From Bryobacteraceae bacterium (GTDB lineage: Bacteria; Acidobacteriota; Terriglobia; Bryobacterales; Bryobacteraceae): a stretch of 47,462 nucleotides of DNA. Shown here one piece after another: positions 15,443-22,984 of this stretch (the stretch's first letter is position 1; every line of letters begins with the position of its first letter). A model generated the notes under the pieces. The model worked only from the letters and a program-made list of their open reading frames with translations, did not search any database and was not told the origin of the DNA. The stretch is taken from assembly GCA_014860455.1 (NCBI GenBank), contig JACZJQ010000010.1, positions 1-47,462 on the forward strand, read 5' to 3'. The position numbers and the translations under genes are program-made.

Positions 15443-16153
15443 CTATAGGAAGTACTTCACCGCCATCTGCTGCCACCAGGGCCAATCGTGTCCGAATCCT
15501 TCCCAGACGTCAAGCGCGTGCGGAATCTGCTTGGAGCCCAGTTCGTGTGCTAGTTTGACGTTCTGGTCAAACAACGGATCCTGGTTACCCACCACCAGCG
15601 CGTAGTAGTTTCCTCGCGCCTGCTCCAGATACCAGCCGCCAAGTCCTGGCAGATACGCCGGCGGAGAATTCAGGTAGGCGTCCGTGCTGTCGATATCGCC
15701 CAAAAAGCGCTGCGGAATGTCGAACGCCCCGGACATGCTGACAACATAGGTGACGATGTCGGGGTGGCGCAAGCCGAAGTTGACGGCATGATAACCGCCG
15801 AAGCTGCATCCGGTCGCCCCCATTTGCGGCCAACTGGTCCTGTTGCGGACAAACGGCGCAACTTCCACGGCCAGATAGGCGTCGAAGGCGTTCTGGCGGT
15901 TCAAACGATCCTGCGCGCCCGCGCCGCGGTTGTACCAGGATTCCTGGTCCACCGAGTCCAGGCAGATCACCTGCAACTCGCCGCGCTCGATTTTGGGCTG
16001 CAAGGTCTCCACCATCCGGCGGTCTTCGTACTCATGAAACCGTCCGCCTGAGGTCGGGAAGACGACCACAGGGAAACCGCGATCGCCGAACGCAAGCAAT
16101 TCCATCTCGCGGTGGAGAGACGGGCTGTACCACTTCACATAGTCTCGTCGCAT
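15443..16153 (-). CDS. Esterase-D/PF00756-like alpha/beta hydrolase (first gene of operon)
   Basis: A 236-residue protein of the putative-esterase family. It has the nucleophile elbow GCSFGGYHA, an Asp in VVGNQDPLFDQN and a His in GFGHDWPWW, so the catalytic triad appears complete. It lacks a signal peptide and is probably cytoplasmic. Family members range from S-formylglutathione hydrolases to siderophore esterases. As first gene of a ligase operon it might hydrolyse an ester or thioester of the product or act as an acyl-transfer enzyme. It diverges from another esterase gene at 16293, with a 139-base gap that may hold promoters for both; I could not identify a convincing one. Confidence 0.8.
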   Translation of the reverse strand: MRRDYVKWYSPSLHREMELLAFGDRGFPVVVFPTSGGRFHEYEDRRMVETLQPKIERGELQVICLDSVDQESWYNRGAGAQDRLNRQNAFDAYLAVEVAPFVRNRTSWPQMGATGCSFGGYHAVNFGLRHPDIVTYVVSMSGAFDIPQRFLGDIDSTDAYLNSPPAYLPGLGGWYLEQARGNYYALVVGNQDPLFDQNVKLAHELGSKQIPHALDVWEGFGHDWPWWQQMAVKYFL

Positions 16154-16292
16154 TAAAGCCCAGGATTGTCAGAGGGAATCCTTCCATGTTAACGCAAGCT
16201 TACAGTTCCCCAAAGCAGTTCGGGCTGCTAAACTGACCGATTGGCGCCCCCGCTGGCCGCCTCATGCCACACTGCTCTTGCCACACGATGAG

Positions 16293-17096
16293 ATGGACTC
16301 TCCCCGCACTGCCAAATCCGAAGGCCGCCTCTGCCTTCACCACCGCTTCCCGTCCCGGTACCTTTCGACGCCTCGGGACCTGATCGTCTATCTGCCGCCT
16401 GGGTACGACCAGTGCCGCGACAGGTTCCCGATCCTCTACCTTCAGGATGGGCAGAACCTGTTTGACTCCGCCACGGCCTTTGCTGGCCAGGAATGGCGCG
16501 CTGACCAGATTGCCGACCGGTTGATTCAGGCTGGCGAGATCGAACCACTGATCATCGCCGGGATCTACAACACAGGAGTCCGCCGCGTCTCGGAATACAC
16601 CCCGACCCGCGACCCCGGCAGCCGCAAAGGCGGTAAGGCCCAGCGCTACGCCCAGATGCTGGCCAACGATGTGAAGCCATTCATCGAAAGGCAGTACCGC
16701 GTGCGCAAGGGCGCCCAGCACTGCGGGGCGGGCGGATCGTCGTTGGGCGCGCTGGTTTCGTTGTCTGCGGGGCTGCACTACCCAGGCGTGTTCGGCAAAC
16801 TGGCCGTCATGTCGCCGTCGGTCTGGTGGGACCAGCGGTCAGTGCTGTCCATGGTGGCCCAGTACAAGGCTGAGGCGCGCGCCCGCATCTGGCTTGATAC
16901 AGGGACGGCCGAGGGAACCCGGCCCGACATAGTGGTCCACGACGCCCGCCTGCTGCGCGACGCCCTGATTGACAGGGGCTGGCGGCCCGGCGTGAATCTG
17001 GAGTATGTCGAGGATCACGGGGCAGGTCACAACGAGGCCGCCTGGAGTCACCGTCTTGCGAGGGTCCTCGAATACCTCTTCCCCGGATCCAAGTGA
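16293..17096 (+). CDS. Second PF00756-like esterase
   Basis: A 267-residue alpha/beta hydrolase of the IroE/Fes/esterase-D type. Seen are LIVYLPPGYDQ at the start of the core, ILYLQDGQNLFD (oxyanion region), HCGAGGSSLGALVS (nucleophile Ser in GGSSLG) and VEDHGAGHNEAAW (catalytic His). There is no signal peptide, so it should be cytoplasmic. It probably cleaves esters of small molecules; no substrate can be named. The start is ambiguous: a TTG at 16278 is possible, but the ATG at 16293 is more usual. It is transcribed away from the peptide-ligase operon, whose first gene is a different esterase of the same superfamily. Confidence 0.8.
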   Translation: MDSPRTAKSEGRLCLHHRFPSRYLSTPRDLIVYLPPGYDQCRDRFPILYLQDGQNLFDSATAFAGQEWRADQIADRLIQAGEIEPLIIAGIYNTGVRRVSEYTPTRDPGSRKGGKAQRYAQMLANDVKPFIERQYRVRKGAQHCGAGGSSLGALVSLSAGLHYPGVFGKLAVMSPSVWWDQRSVLSMVAQYKAEARARIWLDTGTAEGTRPDIVVHDARLLRDALIDRGWRPGVNLEYVEDHGAGHNEAAWSHRLARVLEYLFPGSK

Positions 17097-17165
17097 GCCG
17101 ACTCGTTTGGCCCGCCGGTGATCGCTTTTCGGCACGCCGCCTTGAGGCCGCAGAACCCGAACCGC

Positions 17166-18482
17166 CTACGCTGTTTTTGCGGACGACAGGTCGAAGACAG
17201 AGAGAATGCTCCGTACCATGGCCTCGCGAGTCGTAAAACGTGTCTCGTCGTAGCACCCCAGAGGATTAGCGACGGCGTTGACGAGGCACTTATTGCAGTA
17301 AGTGCAAGGAACGGGTGGCCGGTCGAGTCCGCGCTCGAACATCCGAGGAAGGTCGGGATTGGCGATGAGAGGACGCGCCATGCTCACGGCATCGCACTGT
17401 GCTGAAGCGATCGCGTCCCGAATCACGGATGCTGTCTGGAATCCGCCCGTGCAGATGACCGGAATACTTACGGCATTCCTGATTGCGGCTGCGTCGGGTA
17501 GGTTCAGGCCTTCGATGACGTCGCCTCTGCGCTTCACCCACTGGTCATGAAAGAGCCTCCCCGTCAGATCGTTGCGCAACAGCAGGTAGTTGCGGAAGGT
17601 GCTTCTGCCACTGGAGATCATGCTGCCGTAGATGCGGACGAAGTCGTCGACAGGCAGGTCGCCGGCGGGATTTCTGGGGTGCGGGAAGAAACTGCCGCTG
17701 GATACGTGGATCGCGTCCACGCCTTCGGCCTCCAGCCACTTACATACCTTCACGGCGTCTTCGATCGTGTTGCCGCGAGGCTCGCCCGGCACCATCGCAT
17801 TGTTGTTTTCGGTGGCGCTGATCTTCATCTGCAAATGGAACTCGCGCCCGCAGCGCTGGCGGATCGACCGCACGATTTCGAGCAGGAATCTGGCCCGGTT
17901 TTCTAGCGCCCCGCCGTAGCCGTCTGTGCGATCGTTGATCGCTGAACTCAGGAACTGGGTGATGAGATAACCGTTGGCCCCGTGCAGTTCAACGCCATCG
18001 AGTCCGGCAGCCTGCGCGCGCTGTGCGGCCTGACCGAACTGCTGGACCACTTCGGCTATCTGATTCCCGGTCATCGCTGTGCACTCGAAACCGTGCAGCG
18101 GGTCGGGCTTGGATGTGGAACTCCAACTGTCGGGATACTCGATGCCGGCGATGTCGCGCTGGCGCCCGCCGTGGCTCAGCTGCAGGATGAACTTGCAGTC
18201 GAATTCGTGAACGCGTTCGCCCAATTCACGCCAAAACGGAATCTTGTCATCGGCATCGATCATGGCGTAGTTGGGCAGGATTCGGCCGCGGCAGTGCACG
18301 GGCACGAACGAGGAAATGATGGCTCCCACGCCGCCGCGGGCGAAGTTGCGCTCCCAGTTGATCCGGACGGGGCTGCCGGAACCGTCGTAGTTGTCGAACC
18401 GCCCCGAGACGTTCGACCGGATCAGCCTGTTCTTGATCTCGAGGTTGCGGAACTTCAAGGGCTGGAAGATGATGTCCGGCAT
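17166..18482 (-). CDS. Old-yellow-enzyme-type NADH:flavin oxidoreductase
   Basis: A 438-residue FMN-dependent TIM-barrel enzyme. The start (IIFQPLKFRNLEIKNRLIRS) is typical, and the core has QLSHGGRQ, the active-site ELHGANGYLITQFLS and the NDRTDGYGGALENRARF block. A Cys-rich C-terminus, PCTYCNKCLVNAVANPLGC, resembles the [4Fe-4S]-binding part of the 2,4-dienoyl-CoA reductase group, although the chain is too short for the extra flavodoxin-like domains of that group. The substrate is probably an enone, enoyl-CoA or trimethylamine-like compound. It starts 17 bases after the cytochrome c gene, so both are likely co-transcribed and may share electrons. Confidence 0.85.
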   Translation of the reverse strand: MPDIIFQPLKFRNLEIKNRLIRSNVSGRFDNYDGSGSPVRINWERNFARGGVGAIISSFVPVHCRGRILPNYAMIDADDKIPFWRELGERVHEFDCKFILQLSHGGRQRDIAGIEYPDSWSSTSKPDPLHGFECTAMTGNQIAEVVQQFGQAAQRAQAAGLDGVELHGANGYLITQFLSSAINDRTDGYGGALENRARFLLEIVRSIRQRCGREFHLQMKISATENNNAMVPGEPRGNTIEDAVKVCKWLEAEGVDAIHVSSGSFFPHPRNPAGDLPVDDFVRIYGSMISSGRSTFRNYLLLRNDLTGRLFHDQWVKRRGDVIEGLNLPDAAAIRNAVSIPVICTGGFQTASVIRDAIASAQCDAVSMARPLIANPDLPRMFERGLDRPPVPCTYCNKCLVNAVANPLGCYDETRFTTREAMVRSILSVFDLSSAKTA

Positions 18483-18499
18483 GGTGGTATCGCCCCTTG

Positions 18500-20413
18500 C
18501 TAGAAAGTCCTGACGTATTCGATGAGCGCGCGCTTGTCGGCATCGGGCAACTCGCTGCCGAAGGTGTGGCCGCGGTCCACGACGAAGTCTGGTGAGAGGT
18601 TCCTCCTGAGCAGCGTGTTGTAGAGCCTGCCCCTGCCAATGAGCCAGCCGATAAAGCGAGTGAAGAAGTTGTCGTTGCGCAGCAGTTGCAGTTCTGGAGC
18701 GTTGATGTTCGCGATCAGGTTGACCGGGGTACCCTTGCGGATTTTGAGTCTGTATCCGCTCTCCTGGGGCAGTTCGCTATCTTCGGAGGTCATCCACATC
18801 GACTGTACGCCAAGGCGCTTCTCCGGCCAGAGCAGTTTCACCATGGCGTCATCGAAGGCTGCAAGCCTGCCCTCAAGGCTTGGGTCACCGTTGAAGATGC
18901 CAAGCGCGTTGTTGTGGAAGTAGGGCGCAGTGGCCCAGATGCCGGCCAAGGTGGGCACGCGGTAGTATCCGCGGCCGCCCGCGGGAGGCTGGAAACTGAT
19001 GGGACTTGTGGGTTTCACCGGATTGTGCAGCCCTTTCAACTCGCCCGCTGCCGGAAGATCCTTGTATGTTTGCGAGGAGAACTCCGACCACACGTGGCCT
19101 TGAATTGCGTTGGTCGCCAGCGCCCGGCCGATGTTGGTCCCGATTTCGCTCACCGGATAGCGGCGATCGTTCGAAAGGAAGTTGTTGTCCAGAAAATCGG
19201 ACTGCTGAACGGCCTTTCTGAACCATTCGGTCCGCGCGGTTTCGTCCACCATCTCCGCCGGCGGTTGCTTGCTCGAGTGGCAGCGCGCGCACTGCTCTGC
19301 GAACACTGTCGCGCCACGGCGCAACTGCTCGGCATCCCGGGACAGATACTTCTGCGCTGCCGGAGCATCCTTCAACCGTGCCGGAAGAATTGTCTTGAGG
19401 AAGGCCTCCGCCCCTTCCATGCGGGCTTCGGTCGCACTCCAATCGGGACAGTCCTTCCGCGCCAGGTCGATGCGGAAGGGCTTCTGCTCCATCTTGGTGC
19501 CGCGGATCGGATCGTGCAGCGTGGTCCAATAATCCGAGCACATGCCGATGTTCACGTACACCCGAAGCGAGGCGCCGGCGGTTCCGATGGAATCGGCCCC
19601 GTCTTTCAGGATGTGGTGGACCGGACGCGTGGAGCCGTCAGCCATCTTCTCGGGATGGCTCGGCCTGTGGGCCAGGTGGACGATGGAGTTGATCGCGTTG
19701 GGGTTGAAAATGTGGTCGGTGGCGAATCGCGACGTATCGGAGGTCCCGGGCGGTTGGCGGTCGGCCACATGCCAGCGGAAGTCCTTGGGGTTGAGTTTCA
19801 GGCTGAAAAGGGTGCCTTCCTTGAAGTACTGGTTCCCGATCGCAGAGGCGAAGTTGTGCCAGCGCGGGTTTTCGGGGTCTTTCGGCGGATTCAATGGATC
19901 CATGCCGATATGGCAGAAGCCGCAGGTCATCCCAATGAGATAGGGCGGCTCAACGCTGGCCGGATCGGCAATGTACTTGTTCACGTCCCAGGTGAACTTG
20001 TCGAACTTGGGGTTGTTGAATTTGCGTAGTCCGACTGTGCCCGAGGACTTGCTGGGGATGCCAGGAATGTTCACTTCCTTGCAGACGTCCATCCACAACC
20101 CGTATTCATCCGGCTTCGTGGCTGCCGTGCAATCGGGGTCGTTCAACACACCCATGGTGCGAAACCGTTGCGGACGCCGCCGCGAGTCGACATATTGAAG
20201 CAGGTCTGTGATGCCGTGCGTGATCCGGGCCACCTGCCTCCAGAATTTCTCGCCACCGCCGGTCCAGAAGTACCAGGTGTTGCGACCCTCCTTTTGGAGT
20301 GGCGTGAGCTGTGCGCCACCGTATTCATAGGTGTCGTCGCCAGCCGGATAGTTCTGGCTGGAAACCGTTGCGGCCGACGCCAGCAAGAGGAGTGTGATGC
20401 CGATTGCGCGCAT
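18500..20413 (-). CDS. Large periplasmic diheme cytochrome c
   Basis: A 637-residue protein with a signal peptide (cleavage plausible near AATVSSQ) and two heme c-binding motifs, CGFCH at about residues 164-168 and CARCH at about 375-379. The second lies in a cytochrome-c-peroxidase-like domain that includes the loop RVPTLAGIWATAPYFHNNAL, typical of the MauG/di-heme peroxidase relatives. The extra N-terminal part is not a family I can name. It should act in the periplasm as an electron-transfer protein or peroxidase-like enzyme. It is followed at 17 bases by the flavin oxidoreductase gene, although that one is cytoplasmic, so their link is only by operon. Confidence 0.75.
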   Translation of the reverse strand: MRAIGITLLLLASAATVSSQNYPAGDDTYEYGGAQLTPLQKEGRNTWYFWTGGGEKFWRQVARITHGITDLLQYVDSRRRPQRFRTMGVLNDPDCTAATKPDEYGLWMDVCKEVNIPGIPSKSSGTVGLRKFNNPKFDKFTWDVNKYIADPASVEPPYLIGMTCGFCHIGMDPLNPPKDPENPRWHNFASAIGNQYFKEGTLFSLKLNPKDFRWHVADRQPPGTSDTSRFATDHIFNPNAINSIVHLAHRPSHPEKMADGSTRPVHHILKDGADSIGTAGASLRVYVNIGMCSDYWTTLHDPIRGTKMEQKPFRIDLARKDCPDWSATEARMEGAEAFLKTILPARLKDAPAAQKYLSRDAEQLRRGATVFAEQCARCHSSKQPPAEMVDETARTEWFRKAVQQSDFLDNNFLSNDRRYPVSEIGTNIGRALATNAIQGHVWSEFSSQTYKDLPAAGELKGLHNPVKPTSPISFQPPAGGRGYYRVPTLAGIWATAPYFHNNALGIFNGDPSLEGRLAAFDDAMVKLLWPEKRLGVQSMWMTSEDSELPQESGYRLKIRKGTPVNLIANINAPELQLLRNDNFFTRFIGWLIGRGRLYNTLLRRNLSPDFVVDRGHTFGSELPDADKRALIEYVRTF

Positions 20414-20614
20414 GGGATAGCAATATAACCGAAACGTACAGATTTGGAAAGAGTCTTTTTTACAACCTCTTCACAGCTGAAGAACTAGAATTCCGGGCAC
20501 ACTCCATGCCATCAGGTTTTCCCGGCGAAGGCCATCGTCAGTGCTCCCTCCGAAGCCTCGATCCAGCTTCACCTGGGCAGGGTCTACCTCGGCCGGCGCT
20601 ATACCGGCCCTCTG

Positions 20615-21427
20615 TCAATACCGCAGACTCAGCGCCTTGCCAGGCGACAACAGCACACCCAGCTCAGATGCCTCGACGCTGCTTCCGCCAACAGTGGCGG
20701 CGAATGAAAGCTCATCGTCTGCCCGCGCTCCCTGGAGCGCCCATTTGCCGTTCTCATAGGACACTTCAAATGCCTTGAAGGCAAACGTTGCAAGGGTGGT
20801 GCCTTCGAAAACGATGGTTGAAGCCGACGACGAGGAAAACTTGGCCTTCACATTGGCCGTGAGCACGGACTGGAGCGCGTTGATATCGGCGTCGACATCG
20901 GTTCCACGCTCGTCCTTGGCTGTGATGCTGACCGCGTTGGATTTCAGGACTTCGAAAATGATGAACTCCTGAGTCTCCCCGTTGTCGAAGTAATGCGACA
21001 CGAAGGGGTTTGAGAGGTCCAGCGACCCGGCCGAGAGGTACTTTCCCAGTGCGAACGGAGTGACGCTCACCGAGACAACGTCGACGAATTTGAACTGGAC
21101 TCTCTTCGCCTTCTTGAACCCAAGGTTAAGGGAGGGCAGCCCAACCACGGAACCCAGGCCAGCCAGGGCGTTCGAGAGGAGTTTGAGTCCGATGCCAAGG
21201 TCGAGATCGCCTGTCTTGCCTCCCTCGATGGCCGCCGCCGGCTGTGGTGCGCCTGCCGTGGGCGGTGGCAGACTTGAAGTCCAAACCTCGACGATGGAAC
21301 CCAGTCTGTTGAGGGTCTTGTTGTCGCGTCCGAGAACGTCGAGCGGTTCTATGCCAGCTCGCGGGAGCTTCACCATGTTGTAGCTCAGCTTGTTCAGTTG
21401 CTCGACGGCGGGGTCTTTGCATGCCAT
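20615..21427 (-). CDS. Bacterial gasdermin (bGSDM) pore-forming effector
   Basis: A 270-residue protein that I recognise as a bacterial gasdermin from its start MACKDPAVEQLNKLSYNMVK followed by LPRAGIEPLDVLG, which parallels known bGSDMs, including the Cys near the N-terminus (C3) that is palmitoylated in studied members. The middle has the mixed beta-sheet pattern FKFVDVVSVSVTPFALGKYL and EVLKSNAVSITAKDERG. In characterised bGSDMs a short C-terminal peptide of about 20 residues holds the protein inactive until a protease cuts it off; here that would lie in the last part, VEASELGVLLSPGKALSLRY. Cleavage yields a large membrane pore and cell death. The ATG at 21427 has a GGAGGAGGCCAAT leader. 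Gene order places it last, after three putative sensor/protease/hydrolase genes. Confidence 0.9.
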   Translation of the reverse strand: MACKDPAVEQLNKLSYNMVKLPRAGIEPLDVLGRDNKTLNRLGSIVEVWTSSLPPPTAGAPQPAAAIEGGKTGDLDLGIGLKLLSNALAGLGSVVGLPSLNLGFKKAKRVQFKFVDVVSVSVTPFALGKYLSAGSLDLSNPFVSHYFDNGETQEFIIFEVLKSNAVSITAKDERGTDVDADINALQSVLTANVKAKFSSSSASTIVFEGTTLATFAFKAFEVSYENGKWALQGARADDELSFAATVGGSSVEASELGVLLSPGKALSLRY

Positions 21428-21468
21428 ATTGGCCTCCTCCTTGTATTGGCTCAGCGTAAACTCTGAAG

Positions 21469-21488
21469 TCACCCGGCTGCCCGGGTGA
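21469..21488 (-). promoter_or_regulatory. 8-bp perfect hairpin between protease and gasdermin genes
   Basis: TCACCCGG (21469-21476) and CCGGGTGA (21481-21488) form a perfect 8-bp stem with a four-base loop. It sits in the 104-base gap, 41 bases upstream of the gasdermin start. There is no T-run after it on the minus strand, so it is not a simple terminator. It might damp readthrough, protect an RNA end, or set the ratio between gasdermin and protease; its role is inferred. Confidence 0.45.
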
Positions 21489-21531
21489 TCCGACTCGAAG
21501 CGATCCTCGCCCAGATTGACTCACCTCGTTG

Positions 21532-22971
21532 CTATGTCTCCATGTCCTCGACACGAAGCCGGACCGCGGGATCACCGAGAATAATGTAGTTCCGCGCATC
21601 GTCGCGGGCCACCCATCGGTTGGCGAGCACGGCGTCGGTCACCTGTCCGGGAAGAAACGACCGTTGCCTTTGGATATCCGCGAGTTCGGCCGAGAGCACG
21701 GCCCACCGGAGGTTGAACTGATCGGTGCATTGCCCGATCCGCTCACCCTTCATGACACGGATCATGACGTCCCGGAAGTCTTGAATCTGGGGAGCGCTGC
21801 GGCCGGCCTGGAATGAATAGGTCCACGCCCGGTCGATGTGGGCGAGAACCGCCTGCGCCCCCCGCGCCAGCATAAGTTGTGGCAGCCTGGCGACGATGGG
21901 CTCGGGTGAGATCTGCTTAGCGCCGCCGTCGGGAAGGCGCGAGTAGTTGTCGAACTTAGGACATCCCCCGCCGTAACAGGCGAAGAAGAAGTGGATCATG
22001 CCGCTCATGCTGGCGTCATCGGGGATGTCGGAGGCGGCGAATAGGTGGTCGCTGGCGACTGGACCTCCCTCCCAATCCTGGCAAAGGATTGCGCCTTGTC
22101 CGGAACGCAGCCGCGGGTCAGCGGCATCGAAGCCGACTCCGTGCGAACCCGTGAACAGCAGGGCAGGAGAACCTCCTGGAGCCTTGGCGCGAAGCAGGTT
22201 CGTGAGGTTCTCTTTCGTCGCGTCGTCGGCGAGGAATGGCTGAAGCTGGAAGCCCTGTTTGGTCCCCAGTGGCTTCTGTGAACCGGCACCGCTCACGAAT
22301 GGCAGGGCCACCTGGTTATGCAGCAGCCCGGTTGCCCGATCTCCCAGGTTGCGCGTGTTGAACACCGCGATGCGTTTGGCGTGAGGCGCCTTCGCCGCGG
22401 TCTCGTAGGCGACAACGCCCTCAGCATAGGCCCGGTACTCCTGCGGGCTGTCGAAGCAGATCCGACCCACGCACCAATAGGCGTCCAGCAGGTATTGAAA
22501 CTCGAACGGGATCTGCTCGGGTGTGCCGACGAGAGCCAGATAGAGCGGCACGCCCAGGGAGGGATCGACCGTGGCCAGACCCACGCTGAACTTGTCAAGC
22601 CATGAACGGACTGTGTCGCCATCCTGGTAGCCGGCGGGTCCATCGAAGATCCGGAACAGCGATGGTTCGCCGACTTGGCTGCGCCGGTGCTCAATCAGTG
22701 GATCAAGCGCCTCGCGAATCGCGGGGTCGATGCCGCTCGGGAAGATGATGCCCCAGCCTGCTTCTGTGAGTTTGTTCGGATCGACGTCGGCCACGGCAAG
22801 AAAATCAGTATTCTCCGCATGTCCACGCGTTTGGACCGCGTTGGGATCCTGGCCAATGCGCTCTAGATCGTCCGTGGTGAGTTCGGGCAGAATGCTGCCG
22901 GTCTGGGCCATGACGCCCATCGGCAGGGGCATCTCGTCCTCTGTGAGCATGAGGATTTCGGGGCTGCTCAT
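21532..22971 (-). CDS. Gingipain/C25-like caspase-fold protease
   Basis: A 479-residue clan-CD cysteine protease candidate. The catalytic His is H277 in LLFTGSHGVGFD and the Cys is C332 in HFFFACYGGGCP, each after a hydrophobic strand as in caspases, CHAT and C25. The segment VPLYLALVGTPEQIPFEFQY with CVGRICFD and the C-terminal YIILGDPAVRLRV closely resemble the C25/gingipain pattern. It has no signal peptide, so unlike gingipains it should act in the cytoplasm. Bacterial gasdermins are normally activated by a neighbouring caspase-like protease, so this is the most likely gasdermin-cleaving enzyme. The ATG at 22971 follows AAAGG; the preceding gene's stop is 13 bases upstream. A longer frame up to 23127 is probably untranslated. 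Confidence 0.8.
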   Translation of the reverse strand: MSSPEILMLTEDEMPLPMGVMAQTGSILPELTTDDLERIGQDPNAVQTRGHAENTDFLAVADVDPNKLTEAGWGIIFPSGIDPAIREALDPLIEHRRSQVGEPSLFRIFDGPAGYQDGDTVRSWLDKFSVGLATVDPSLGVPLYLALVGTPEQIPFEFQYLLDAYWCVGRICFDSPQEYRAYAEGVVAYETAAKAPHAKRIAVFNTRNLGDRATGLLHNQVALPFVSGAGSQKPLGTKQGFQLQPFLADDATKENLTNLLRAKAPGGSPALLFTGSHGVGFDAADPRLRSGQGAILCQDWEGGPVASDHLFAASDIPDDASMSGMIHFFFACYGGGCPKFDNYSRLPDGGAKQISPEPIVARLPQLMLARGAQAVLAHIDRAWTYSFQAGRSAPQIQDFRDVMIRVMKGERIGQCTDQFNLRWAVLSAELADIQRQRSFLPGQVTDAVLANRWVARDDARNYIILGDPAVRLRVEDMET

Positions 22972-22984
22972 ACTTTTGACCTTT

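Noticed and set aside
18686-20029. A 447-codon plus-strand frame opposite the cytochrome c gene.
   Set aside because: The minus-strand gene has two heme motifs and a signal peptide; the opposite frame is a codon-bias artefact.
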